A stretch of DNA of 57,951 bases from Dankookia rubra (GTDB taxonomy: Bacteria > Pseudomonadota > Alphaproteobacteria > Acetobacterales > Acetobacteraceae), in NCBI RefSeq assembly GCF_004355005.1, contig NZ_SMSJ01000037.1:1-57951 (forward strand), written 5' to 3'. Made by a program: the position numbers and the translations under genes. This document shows, piece by piece, positions 9,520 to 17,502 of the stretch (within the stretch, counting starts at the first letter, position 1; each line of letters starts with the position of its first letter). The notes beneath the pieces were generated by a model, which searched no databases, was not told the DNA's origin, and saw nothing but the letters and a program-made list of their open reading frames with translations.

Positions 9520-9615
9520 CGCGCCGTGGTCTGCGCCTTGCCGCAGCCGAAGCCGCCCGTGCAGGTATTGGCCGTCAACGAATGGGCATGGCGCCGCGGT
9601 CGGCGCTCAAGATAG
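9520..9615 (+). pseudogene. ISL3-family transposase fragment
   Basis: The short reading PPVQVLAVNEWAWRRGRRS matches the start of the catalytic domain of ISL3 transposases (usually VLAVDDWAWRKGxRYGTI), with the catalytic Asp apparently changed to Asn-Glu. It ends in a stop at 9613-9615. It is the first piece of a three-way chimera of IS scraps. Confidence 0.6.
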
Positions 9616-9617
9616 GC

Positions 9618-9764
9618 CGGCTGCTCAATATCAAGGTGCTCACCGGGATCGACTTCTCGTTCCAACGCTCGCTCGACCGCAACCGCATCCTTACCCTGGC
9701 CGGGCTCGACTTCATTAGCCGCCACGAGGTCGCCCACTTCCCCGGCGAGCCCGCCCGCGGCAAG
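9618..9764 (+). pseudogene. IstB (IS21 helper ATPase) fragment
   Basis: The reading GIDFSFQRSLDRNRILTLAG then LDFISRHEVAHFPGEPARGK resembles the segment of IS21-family IstB leading into its Walker A (usually DFxFQPSxDRxxxxxLAxLxF ... FLGPPGTGKT). The P-loop is damaged (PGEPARGKT). In the same open frame it runs straight into IS110 sequence, so the open frame 9582-10742 is an accidental fusion. Confidence 0.55.
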
Positions 9765-10395
9765 ACCGGCTCGGCCGATGCAGAAGCGATCTGCGAAGCG
9801 GTGACCCGGCCCACGATGCGTTTCGTGCCGGTGAAAACAGCAGAGCAGCAGGCAGTGCTGGTGTTGCATTGGACCCGGGATCTCCTGGTTCGGCAGCCCA
9901 CTGCGCTTGTAAATGCGCTCCGCGGGCACTTGGCAGGCATCGTGGCGCCACCAGGCATGAGCCACGTCGCAGACCTGCTGGCGGTTCTGCTCGGCGAGGA
10001 TGAGACCACCGTGCCGCCTTTGGCTCGGCAGGCGTTGCGCGGCTTGGCGGCGGAGCTGGAGGCGCTCGGGAAGCGAGTGGAGGAGATCGAGACGGCGATC
10101 CTTGTCGGGCACAAGGAGAGCGACGCCAGTCGGCGCCTCGCGGCGGTCCCCGGCATCGGTCCGATCACGGCGTCGGCAATCGTCGCCACCGTCGGCGACG
10201 TCTCGAACTTCGCCTCGGCGCGGCACTTCGAGGCTTGGATTGGCCTCATGCCGAAGCGGAACAGCACTGCCGGGAAGCCGCGGCAGAGCGGCATTTCCAA
10301 AACCGGCGACCGCTACCTGCGCAGCCTCCTGGTGCTCGGGGCGAGCGCGGTCATCCGCCATACCCGCATCAGGGCACGGAAGGGCTGGCTCGTGG
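9765..10395 (+). pseudogene. IS110-family transposase fragment
   Basis: From ADAEAICEAVTRPTMRFVPV through RTDLLVRQ-like text to AAVPGIGPITASAIVATVGD, FASARHFEAWIGLMPK and GISKTGDRYLRSLLVLGA, this is the middle and the C-terminal Transposase_20 domain of IS110 transposases. The N-terminal DEDD catalytic start is replaced by the IstB scrap. The C-terminus diverges after ARKGWLVEPIERR and runs into unrecognised sequence to 10742. It is not expected to be active. Confidence 0.8.
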
Positions 10396-10853
10396 AGCCC
10401 ATCGAGCGCCGCTCGACGATGGTCGCAATAGTCGTGGAGGCCGAACCTCGTCTAATTCGGACGAGGAGAAGACTATCTGCTTTCGACATAGGGTCCCGTG
10501 GTAACGCCCCGAGTCTGGGGCGTCCGGCATTGAGGATGATCCTAGCAGAGGAGCGCCGGCGCCGAGATTTGGCTGCCCGAGCCGCTATGCGCAAGCTAAG
10601 GGGCCGTCCGAGGATAACCTCTCGACGCCGCTTCGGCAGGACGCTTGAATTTGCTAGCGGAAGTGGGTCCAGCCGATGCGGTTATCGGCGGACGACTCCT
10701 AAGAAAGGCAGAGCTGAGCTGGCCGACTTCCAGACGGAGTAGATCGCCCGGTGGCGTGGCGTAGTGCGGGCTGCAGAACTACGTCTCGGGTGCTATCCCT
10801 TTGCCGGCGCGGGCCGTTTCAAATCTTGTGCTGCCGCCCGGGAGCGTGGTCCT
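10396..10853. other. No gene recognised, upstream of parA
   Basis: An open frame left over from the IS110 relic runs to 10742 but encodes only Arg-rich, unrecognisable sequence. Nothing else convincing is visible before the palindrome at 10854. Confidence 0.3.
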
Positions 10854-10868
10854 CTTTCACCGTGAAAG
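10854..10868. promoter_or_regulatory. 15-bp palindrome upstream of parA (candidate operator or parS-like site)
   Basis: CTTTCACCGTGAAAG is a perfect inverted repeat of 7-base arms around one central base. The identical 15-mer recurs at 11677-11691. Here it lies 95 bases before the parA start. The arms resemble those of the chromosomal parS core (TTTCACGTGAAA) with one extra central base. It may be an autoregulatory operator or a centromere site. Confidence 0.5.
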
Positions 10869-10962
10869 ATCTGCCAGCTTCCGTTTGGCAGCTGTTTCCC
10901 ACTTTCTAATCGTTCCATGGGTAGCTACTCTCCCGAGGCGTCGTACAGCTGGGGGAGCTCAG

Positions 10963-11631
10963 ATGCAGAAGGGGAATGCACGTACCTGCAAGCGCGTGAT
11001 GCTGTTTGCGAGTAAAGGGGGAATGGGTAAGACGACCGTCGCTTCGAACCTCCTCGTCTCTGCCGCACAGGACGGCTTCAAGGTGATTGGCGTCGACTTC
11101 GATGGGCAGAAGAGCCTGACAACTTGGTTCGAGGCGCGAGCGCAGCATCCATCCATGGCTGACATGGCGCAAGTCGATGTCGGCCCGGCACCCCTGGACG
11201 AATGGGAAGCGGTCCTCGACCAGACTGAGCGGGACTACGAGTTGGCGGTTTTCGATATGCCGCCTGGCATTGACCCGAACTTACAGGCAGTGCTGGCGTC
11301 ACTGGTGCCTCGGATGGACCTAATCATCATCCCGACACCGCCCGAGCGACCAAGCTATGGCAAGGTTATCGACTTCATGGGGCAGTTCCGAAAGAGCGGC
11401 CTCAAGTCGATTTGGCTTCTTAACAAAGTTGTTAAGAATCGCACCAGCCTCCGGGAGGCTAGGGCGGAGCTCGCAGAGTACGGGCCACTCTGCCCAGTCG
11501 AAATTACGATGCGCGATGAGGTTTGGCGGGCCTTCGATGCCGGCTCGGCTGTCGCGGAACTCGGGGATGCTGCCGGTTTGGCCGAGATAAATGGCGTCTG
11601 GAAGTTCACGCGAGGGTGCTTGTCATGCTGA
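10963..11631 (+). CDS. parA: ParA-family partition ATPase
   Basis: A 222-residue ParA/MinD-type ATPase; the family positions and segregates plasmid copies using nucleoid-bound ATP cycles. It has a deviant Walker A KGGMGKTT at residues 18-25, a VIGVDFDGQKSLTTWF stretch (the A' region), and LAVFDMPPGIDPN as Walker B. It is small and lacks the N-terminal HTH of type Ia ParA, so it is type Ib-like. I chose the ATG at 10963 because a GGGGGAG Shine-Dalgarno precedes it. It overlaps the next gene by 7 bases (ATGCTGA), so the two are translationally coupled. The 15-bp palindrome upstream is a likely control site. Confidence 0.85.
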   Translation: MQKGNARTCKRVMLFASKGGMGKTTVASNLLVSAAQDGFKVIGVDFDGQKSLTTWFEARAQHPSMADMAQVDVGPAPLDEWEAVLDQTERDYELAVFDMPPGIDPNLQAVLASLVPRMDLIIIPTPPERPSYGKVIDFMGQFRKSGLKSIWLLNKVVKNRTSLREARAELAEYGPLCPVEITMRDEVWRAFDAGSAVAELGDAAGLAEINGVWKFTRGCLSC

Positions 11632-12317
11632 AAGCCCGCCAGACCATTGCCCTTGGCTCGCGTCGGCAGCCAGCGCCTTTCACCGTGAAAGATAATGTGC
11701 CCGCAGCGGTTGCCACTCCCGTCGCCGATGACAGGGTTGAGGGGTATGAGAGCGCTGCCCGAACCGCCACTGAGATCGAGGATGCAGTCCGATCCAGCCT
11801 GCGCAGTGCACAGATCGAACTTCCTGAGGAGGCCTTCACCCGCATAACGAGCGTTGTCCGTGACGTTAGCCGTCACTTTGGAAACATGCGCGACGAGGCC
11901 GTCAAGGTCGGCCGGAGGCTATTGCGCCTCCGCGAGGAGCATCCCCCGGTTTACGCGGCGCTTTTCCGGATCGTTGACGGACGTTGCGCAATGCCATTCT
12001 CGCCCGCGACTGCCAGCCGGATGTGTGCAGTCGCACGGTTCGTGGATGAAGGCAAAGTGCCCCAGGACCGCCTGCCACTTGCGTATTCAGCAGCTTACGA
12101 GATTGTTCGGCTAGACGAGGAGGGATTGCTGCCTGAGGCCGAAAAAGACGGACTGGTTTCACCGCGAACGAGCCGTAGTGCTGTTCTCACATGGAAGCGA
12201 GGCAGGCGGCCAGTTCTGGATGACCCTCGGCGTGTGCTACTCGATGAGAAAACCCGGCTGCTTGAGCGGCTCGCGCGTATCGACGAGGAGTTGCGCCAGT
12301 TGGGGACAGAGGCCTGA
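11625..12317 (+). CDS. ParA partner protein, ParB-like role inferred
   Basis: A 230-residue soluble protein starting MLKARQTIALGSRRQPAPFT. The middle region (residues about 55-150) is helical and charged, and the C-terminus (DEKTRLLERLARIDEELRQL) is a short coiled coil suited to dimerisation. I do not recognise a ParB nuclease-fold motif. Its overlap with parA and position next to rep make it the best candidate for the centromere-binding partner. The second copy of the 15-bp palindrome lies inside its 5' coding region, which would fit a site bound by its own product. Function is inferred from context only. Confidence 0.55.
   Translation: MLKARQTIALGSRRQPAPFTVKDNVPAAVATPVADDRVEGYESAARTATEIEDAVRSSLRSAQIELPEEAFTRITSVVRDVSRHFGNMRDEAVKVGRRLLRLREEHPPVYAALFRIVDGRCAMPFSPATASRMCAVARFVDEGKVPQDRLPLAYSAAYEIVRLDEEGLLPEAEKDGLVSPRTSRSAVLTWKRGRRPVLDDPRRVLLDEKTRLLERLARIDEELRQLGTEA
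11677..11691. promoter_or_regulatory. Second copy of the 15-bp palindrome
   Basis: CTTTCACCGTGAAAG is identical to the copy at 10854-10868 and, as there, followed by AT. This copy is inside the coding sequence of the parA partner (codons for PFTVKD), about 50 bases after its start. Two exact copies bracketing parA support a bound site rather than chance. Confidence 0.5.
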
Positions 12318-12360
12318 GCTGTAATAGCCGAACTGCAAAATTAGGCGCGGTGGACAATAG

Positions 12361-12377
12361 CTGGACTCTTGCGATTC
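12361..12377 (+). repeat. Iteron copy left of the IS5 element
   Basis: CTGGACTCTTGCGATTC differs little from the iteron form CTGGACTCTTGTGATC seen at 13367 and, in the opposite orientation, at 14519-14850. It is separated from the 13367 copy only by the IS5 element. Confidence 0.6.
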
Positions 12378-12390
12378 GAGGCAGCGTCTC

Positions 12391-13359
12391 CGGTCTCAGA
12401 CCCCGTTTTTGAAGGGGTGATGGTGTCGGCCTGACGGCCTGATCCTGACGCTTTGGAGGGCGTTGCGGGCGGTTTCCGACTGGGATGCCGCCATGTGGAC
12501 GCCGGCTGATCGCGCTTTGGTTGGGGATTTCGGGTCCGGCCAGGCCCTGACCGATGAGCAGTTCCGGCTGCTCGAGCCGCTGATCCCACCCGCCAAGCCC
12601 GGCGGTCGGCCACGCTCGACGGATCCCCGCAACCTGCTGGACGGGTTGTTCTACCTGGTCCGCACCGGGTGCCAGTGGCGGCATCTGCCACCACCACCGG
12701 CGTTCCCACCATGGCAGACGGTCTATGGCTACCTGCGCGCGTTCCTGCGGGATGGCGTGTGGGAGACTATCCGCCACCACCTCATGGTCGTGCTGCGCCA
12801 AGGCGCTGGCCGGGAAGCCAGCCCCACGGCAGCGGTGGTCGACACCCAAAGCGTCAAGACCACGGAGGCTGGCGGCCCGCGCGGCTGGGATGGTGCCAAG
12901 CGCCTGAAGGGGCGCAAGCGTCATGTTGCAGTGGATGTGGACGGGCTGCTGCTCGGCGTCGTCGTGCATGCAGCCGACATCCAGGACGCCGACGGCCTCG
13001 GAGACCTGCTGAGGCGCGTGAAGCCGCTCTATGCCTGGCTGCGCGTCATCTTCGCCGACAGCATCTACAACCGGCTCGCCGCCCTGCTCGCCTGCTTCCT
13101 GGCCGGCCTGGCGCTGATCATCGTCCGGCGCCCCGCCGGTACCACCGGCTTCGTCGTGCAGCCCCGGCGCTGGGTCGTCGAAAGAACGCTCGGCTGGTTC
13201 GGCCGCTGGCGCAGGCTCTCCCGCGACTACGAGGGCCTGCCCGAGGTCTCGGAGACGATGGTCACCCTGGCCGCCATCCGCCTCATGCTCCACCGCCTCG
13301 CACATCCCAACCGCATGCGGCTGCCAGCGCCGTGACTTCGAAAACGGGCAGTCAAACCG
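12391..13359 (+). mobile_element. IS5-family insertion sequence
   Basis: About 0.97 kb with one transposase gene. The ends at about 12392 and 13358 are imperfect inverted repeats (17 of 23 bases match by eye), including a shared CCCGTTTT-then-GAAG block. The exact edges and the target duplication could not be fixed. It sits at the 3' end of rep, between two iterons. Confidence 0.75.
12463..13335 (+). CDS. IS5-family transposase
   Basis: A full-length DDE transposase of about 280-290 residues. The N-terminal DUF4096 region reads LTDEQFRLLEPLIPPAKPGG and RSTDPRNLLDGLFYLVRTGC with WRHLPP; then TAAVVDTQSVKTTEAGGPRG carries the first Asp, ADSIYNRL the second, and RWVVERTLGWFGRWRRLSRD the catalytic Glu region. 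GGAGGG lies just before the TTG at 12463; the ATG at 12493 is an alternative start. No frameshift is visible, so it is probably active. Confidence 0.9.
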   Translation: MRAVSDWDAAMWTPADRALVGDFGSGQALTDEQFRLLEPLIPPAKPGGRPRSTDPRNLLDGLFYLVRTGCQWRHLPPPPAFPPWQTVYGYLRAFLRDGVWETIRHHLMVVLRQGAGREASPTAAVVDTQSVKTTEAGGPRGWDGAKRLKGRKRHVAVDVDGLLLGVVVHAADIQDADGLGDLLRRVKPLYAWLRVIFADSIYNRLAALLACFLAGLALIIVRRPAGTTGFVVQPRRWVVERTLGWFGRWRRLSRDYEGLPEVSETMVTLAAIRLMLHRLAHPNRMRLPAP

Positions 13360-14314
13360 TAGCCGGCTGGACTCTTGTGATCGGACTACCGGTGGCAGAG
13401 ATGATTTTTGGCGCAATCGGTGGGCGCGAGGGCTTCAGTACGAGTCCCTTGCTCTCGAGTTCAACCTCAGCTTCTCGGTAAACAGCCGTGGCGACCTTTA
13501 GCGAATCAACGAACCGCATTTTGAAATGCGCTAACTTCTTGTACGAACTACCGAACTGAGCATAAAGCGCTGGCCAGCTGACAGTCCGCGCTTGAGGTAG
13601 AACATGGAGCCGGTATGCCAGCCAGCAATAAATGTCGAGTGCTTGGCTGTTGTTGCTGATAGCCCGGATCGCTGCTTCCTCGAGCGGGACGGGGTGCTTT
13701 CTTAGTTGCTCGAAAAAGGTCTCTGAAAGTCGTGCTGTCTCGACGAATAGGCTGCCCTGCGCGCTGTCGTCGTCTACGAACATGGCTGCATCAACGATAT
13801 TTTGGTTCATCAGGCCGGCGCGACCTCCCTGCTGCACATGAAAAGTGAGCCGGCAACGTGAGAGGCGATCAGCCTGCTCACGGACGTCTTTGAAGCTCTT
13901 GCCTCCGATTGGGATGCCGAGACGCCCGAGCCAAGCGTGCAGAGAGCGGCCGAGTTCGATATCTCGGGAGTTGGTGCGCAGAGCTTCCGACTGTAGGTAG
14001 AGCAGGATCAGGCGCGCCCTCGATCCAAACGGGACTCCACAGAATGATGTGTCGTCGCCAGCAAGGTTTCGACGGCCTGGCTCGACGACAAGTGTGACGC
14101 GCTCGGTCTGCACCTTCCAAACTGCATCGTCGGCCAGCCGCTTGTGGGGAAGTGCAGCTTGGCACCAGCCGCTATAGAGGAAGCCGATCCCAGCTTCCTC
14201 GTCGCTCATATACGCGATTGCGGCTTCGACAGCGCGACGGTCGGCATCTGTCTCGGCTGCCTTCAGAGCCCCCTGTCGACCCAGCTCCTCAATGAGCTTG
14301 TGCACCGCGGCCAC
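13352..14314 (-). CDS. repA: RepA-type plasmid replication initiator
   Basis: A 320-residue protein of the plasmid-encoded RepA family (RepA_C). Family replicators bind iterons at the origin and recruit the host replisome. Recognisable stretches are FLYSGWCQAALPHKRLADDA, TSFCGVPFGSRARLILLYLQ, SLHAWLGRLGIPIGG and ALDIYCWLAYRLH followed by WPALYAQFG. Iterons lie upstream (14388-14850); one at 13367 is inside the last codons. The stop codon appears to come from the IS5 end: without the IS the frame could continue to about 12341. Replication function therefore tolerates, or was altered by, a changed C-terminus. Confidence 0.85.
   Translation of the reverse strand: MAAVHKLIEELGRQGALKAAETDADRRAVEAAIAYMSDEEAGIGFLYSGWCQAALPHKRLADDAVWKVQTERVTLVVEPGRRNLAGDDTSFCGVPFGSRARLILLYLQSEALRTNSRDIELGRSLHAWLGRLGIPIGGKSFKDVREQADRLSRCRLTFHVQQGGRAGLMNQNIVDAAMFVDDDSAQGSLFVETARLSETFFEQLRKHPVPLEEAAIRAISNNSQALDIYCWLAYRLHVLPQARTVSWPALYAQFGSSYKKLAHFKMRFVDSLKVATAVYREAEVELESKGLVLKPSRPPIAPKIISATGSPITRVQPATV
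13367..13384 (+). repeat. Iteron copy inside the 3' end of repA
   Basis: CTGGACTCTTGTGATCGG overlaps the final codons of rep (ITRVQP on the minus strand). It is the cleanest plus-oriented iteron and is followed by CGG like the copy at 14388. Confidence 0.65.
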
Positions 14315-14387
14315 AATGCCACTCCTCCAGAGCCATCCGATTCCGCACTGACCAGCACGTTGCCGGGTAAGCCCATGTCACGTCCAC

Positions 14388-14850
14388 TTGGACTCCTGTG
14401 ATCGGAGAATACTAGGAAAGATATTTGTTATCTCTATTAGTATGCTCACAACAGTCCAGGGGATAACCTGCTAACCTATTGATGGTCGGCGATCTCCATC
14501 GCAGGAGTCCAAGGCTTCTATCACAAGAGTTCAGCTTAGCAGCGGTGGGCAACTCCGGGACGTCACGGTGCGCCTTAGCCTTACGCCCACCGCGACTCGG
14601 GACCGCGTGAGTCACAAGAGTCCAGCACGCTGTCGCACGGCGCCGGGGCGGATTGGCAGCGGGTCACCCAGGGCATGTGGTCGGCGGCGGCATTCGCAGG
14701 GATCACGATCTACAGCGCCGAGCGGGGGGGGGGCGCCTCTCGATGTGGCATGAAACGCCAAATAGCTTCTGGGTCCGGGCGGTCAGTAGAGCAAAAATCA
14801 CAAGAGTCCAGTCTGCGCTCTCCTCGGAGCAGCGTCACAAGAGTCCAGCC
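14388..14850. repeat. Iteron array upstream of repA (candidate oriV)
   Basis: Copies of a TGGACTCYTGYGATC-like repeat lie at 14388-14405 (plus orientation) and, in the opposite orientation, at 14496-14512, 14519-14534, 14610-14626, 14796-14813 and 14833-14850; most of the latter read TCACAAGAGTCCAG. The spacing is irregular. Between the first two copies an AT-rich stretch (14410-14450, TTTGTTATCTCTATTAGTAT) could be the unwinding element. Directly upstream of repA, this has the layout of an iteron-controlled plasmid origin and rep promoter. Confidence 0.7.
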
Positions 14851-15259
14851 GGGGCAGGGGCGGGCACCACTGGCAAGCTCCTGGGCTGCCAATCCATGAA
14901 CAGTCCCGACCATCCCCTGGTATGCTGAGAACAACGCCGTCATGATGAGGTCAGGGAGATAGATACTGCACGAGGTCAGCGGCGGCGCGTGGAGGCGTGA
15001 GCCGCGCTCCTCTTGCCGATGCGCCCGAGTATGCCCTCGCGCTTCTTGTCGCCACGGTGGGAGCCAGCTAGCCGAGATGGCGAAACTTCGCTTGGCGCTC
15101 GACCTCGAACCGACAGGTGGTCAGGACGCGGTACCGTTGGTAAACTCCGTTCCGCGCCCGCCAGACCCGTGGTGACCTGCGACGGCCCAGCTGTTTGCCA
15201 TCCAAGTCTACTGTGGGAGGGTGCTGGCCGTCGCCGTGGCGAGGCGGTAGGGTAGGGGC
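14851..15259. other. No gene recognised
   Basis: About 400 bases after the last iteron hold no convincing ORF, repeat or site. Confidence 0.4.
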
Positions 15260-15526
15260 ATGCGCGACCCCATCCGGCAGGCCGAGCGGCTGATGGCCAT
15301 CCGCCTGCGCTACACGATTAACACCCACCTGGAGGACCAGGGCGTCACCACGCCGGCGGCGATCGGTGCCGCAGTCGGCCTGCCCACGACCGAGGCGGTG
15401 AGCCTGCTGGGCTGCCGGCAGTGGCGCGCCGGCGACGTAGCGGCCCTGCAGGCCGTGGCCAAGCGGCTTGGGCTGGAGGTTGTGCCGCTGGACATCAGCG
15501 GCCCGCGGCACAAGACGGAGGCCTGA
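15260..15526 (+). CDS. Small accessory protein, unknown family (paralogue at 45618)
   Basis: An 88-residue soluble protein beginning MRDPIRQAERLMAIRLRYT. The middle (GVTTPAAIGAAVGLPTTEAV with LLGCRQWRAGDVAALQA) has the helical pattern of a helix-turn-helix fold. A truncated homologue at 45618-45780 shares GITMPAAIRAALDMPAAEAV and CQWRESDVA, so the family has at least two copies in this replicon. The start is the ATG after TAGGGGC. The function is unknown; a small DNA-binding regulator is a guess. Confidence 0.6.
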   Translation: MRDPIRQAERLMAIRLRYTINTHLEDQGVTTPAAIGAAVGLPTTEAVSLLGCRQWRAGDVAALQAVAKRLGLEVVPLDISGPRHKTEA

Positions 15527-15632
15527 AGAGCGCGCCTGTCGCGCCTGCCCTCGACGGCTCCAGAGGCGGCGCTGTCTGCCCCATGCTCCCGGCCTCCTCT
15601 CGGCGCAGACCGCCACGGCGGGTGGCGGGCGA

Positions 15633-16045
15633 TCAGGCTCCCCGCGCGAGGTGCTTCCGGAGCAGCGCCATGTTGCGCAGGTTGGCCCGGAAGAAGACGT
15701 CACCGACCGAACCTGCCACCGGGACCGCGCTGATCACCGCGTCCAGCCCCAAATCGCCGACCGTGCGCAGCGCCGTCCTGGCCGAGACCCTCAGTCGGCG
15801 CGACGCCCAGATCAGGGTGGCCGAAGCGCGGTGGACACGACCGGTCTCAGGCCAGGCAGCAGGCTCAGGAGCGCGTCCGCCCCGAAGCGGATCCCGGTGC
15901 CGGGGATGCGCCAGCGGCTGTCGAGCAGGTCGGCGATGGCCTCCAGCCGGGCGTGCGAGCGCGCGTCCGTCGTTGCGTGTGGCGCTGCGAAGTGGGCGAG
16001 TGTTGCGTTTCCGGATTCGTGTCGTCGCGTAGTGAATCGGGGCAT
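15633..16045 (-). pseudogene. DUF4112 membrane protein, frameshifted
   Basis: The minus strand begins MPRFTTRRHESGNATLAHFA and reads LEAIADLLDSRWRIPGTGIR, then FGADALLSLLPGLRPVVSTA. The frame is then lost near 15830, and the second half resumes in another frame as ATLIWASRRLRVSARTALRT, VGDLGLDAVISAVPVAGSVG and DVFFRANLRNMALLRKHL. Both halves match DUF4112, a small membrane protein family, but some residues at the join are missing. It is broken. Confidence 0.8.
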
Positions 16046-16121
16046 TCGCCCAATATTCGCCCAATATACGTGCCCTGATCGCTGTCGTCGGCTGACCTGG
16101 CGACGGTGCGGGGTGTCGTGG

Positions 16122-16386
16122 TCAGCGTGGCCGCTTGCTGCCGGCCACTCCAGCCCTGGGGCCCCTGGGCTTGCCCCGGACCGGTGCTGCGGAGCGCTGC
16201 TTGGTTGGGGCCGGGCTGACGGCGCCGCCTGCCATTCCGTCCTCGCCGGTGTCGACCGCGACGGCAAGGTCGAGCTCCGGGTAGCGCTGCCGGAGATTGC
16301 GCGGGGGGGGGGACCTCGCCGCCGAGCTTCAGGATCTCCCAGGGGACGCGGACCAGGTTGTGCAGGTCGAAGGGTATGGCGGGCAA
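16122..16386 (-). pseudogene. Small hypothetical gene with a G10-run frameshift
   Basis: A minus-strand reading starts MPAIPFDLHNLVRVPWEILK then LGGEVPPP at a run of ten C on that strand (16302-16311). With nine, the frame would continue RNLRQRYPELDLAVAVDTGE to a basic tail SKRPR and a stop at 16122, giving 87 residues. I do not recognise the family. The one-base excess may be a real frameshift, a slippage switch or a sequencing error. Confidence 0.4.
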
Positions 16387-16458
16387 CTTCAGCCGCGCGC
16401 GGGGCCTTGCAGATCCCAGAGCAGGCCTAAGCCCTGCCCGTGCGATCCTGTGCGAGAA

Positions 16459-16480
16459 GGAGGTTCGGAGCCGAACCTCC
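16459..16480. terminator. Perfect hairpin between two minus-strand genes
   Basis: GGAGGTTCGG and CCGAACCTCC form a 10-bp perfect stem with only AG between them (or a 9-bp stem and a GAGC loop). It lies 54 bases after the stop of the serine recombinase. No T-run follows, so its role as a terminator is inferred. Confidence 0.4.
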
Positions 16481-16533
16481 AGGGGTCAGGAGCCCGCCTC
16501 GGGATGGTGCCTGAACGGCACCGCCGTTCCCCC

Positions 16534-17502
16534 TCATGCGCTAGGTGTTCCACGCGGCCGGCGTGCCTCCGGGGACGTCGTGCGCTGCCGCCTCTGGCCG
16601 TGGCCCTCCCCGAGTAGGCCGGCTCCGCGGGCGCGGTCGAGCAGGGCCTTGACTGAGGAGGCGGCCCAGGGGCCGCCACTCCGCGGCTGCACGCCCATGC
16701 GCGCCAGCTCCGCCCCGACCTCGGCCAGGGTTGCCTTCGGCCGCCCGCGCAGGAAGGAGGCGGCCAGTTCCATGGCGCGCCGCGCCCGCGGATCGCGGCG
16801 CGGGCGGCGGGCGGCCCCCTCCAGCAGCGCCGGCTCGGCCAGCTCCTCCTGGACGAAGAGCCGGACGGCGCGCACCAGCCGGTCCCGCGTGAAGCGCCGC
16901 CGATCCGGCGGCAGCGCCGCGTTGACGGCCTGGGTGACGTCCTCCCAGGACGTCGCGGGCCGCAGCCGCCGCACCGTGCCGAGCCATTCGTCGGCCCCGG
17001 GCAGCAGGTCGGCGAGGCGGGTCCGCTCGCGCGCGGTGGCGAGCTTGCCCAGCACCGCGGGATCGCGCGCCCGCAGGCCGGGATTGCCGCCCACCCGGCC
17101 GCTCGCCCGGGCGGCGGCGAGCCCTGCCTTGGTGCGCTCGACGATGAGGGCGCGCTCGAACTGGGCGATGGCGCCCATGATCTGCAGCACCAGCATCCCG
17201 CTCGGGCCGGCGGTGTCGATCGGGTCGCCGAGGGAGCGGAAGTGGGCGCCGGCCTCGCGGATGCGCTCGATCACCTGCAGTAGATGGGCGAGGGAGCGGG
17301 CGAGCCGGTCGATGCGGACCACCACCAGGGTATCGCCGCGGCGCAGGCGGTCGAGGAGCCGCGCCAGTTCGGGGCGGGCCCGGCTGGTGCCCGAGGCCTT
17401 CTCCTCGAAGATCGCGGTGCACCCCGCCGCGCGCAGCGCCCGCAGCTGCGGCTCGAGGTCCTGGCCCTGGGTTGAGACCCGCGCGTAACCCAGCAGCGCC
17501 AT
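16534..17502 (-). CDS. Serine recombinase (resolvase/invertase family)
   Basis: A 322-residue site-specific recombinase. The N-terminal resolvase domain reads LLGYARVSTQGQDLEPQLRA, with the catalytic Ser at residue 10; VVVRIDRLARSLAHLLQVIE holds the conserved Arg residues, and GAIAQFERALIVERTKAGLA precedes the DNA-binding part. The C-terminal 140 residues are Arg-rich and longer than in Tn3 resolvases, including an HTH-like end (ATLAEVGAELARMGVQPRSG). Such proteins resolve plasmid multimers or move small elements. No partner transposase is nearby. An imperfect dyad (CAAACG-AA-CGTTTG, 17553-17566) upstream could be part of a res site. Confidence 0.88.
   Translation of the reverse strand: MALLGYARVSTQGQDLEPQLRALRAAGCTAIFEEKASGTSRARPELARLLDRLRRGDTLVVVRIDRLARSLAHLLQVIERIREAGAHFRSLGDPIDTAGPSGMLVLQIMGAIAQFERALIVERTKAGLAAARASGRVGGNPGLRARDPAVLGKLATARERTRLADLLPGADEWLGTVRRLRPATSWEDVTQAVNAALPPDRRRFTRDRLVRAVRLFVQEELAEPALLEGAARRPRRDPRARRAMELAASFLRGRPKATLAEVGAELARMGVQPRSGGPWAASSVKALLDRARGAGLLGEGHGQRRQRTTSPEARRPRGTPSA

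Noticed and set aside
14388-14850. CRISPR array
   Set aside because: The repeats are about 16 bp, differ in sequence and orientation, and are irregularly spaced next to a rep gene; they are iterons, not CRISPR repeats. No cas gene is present.
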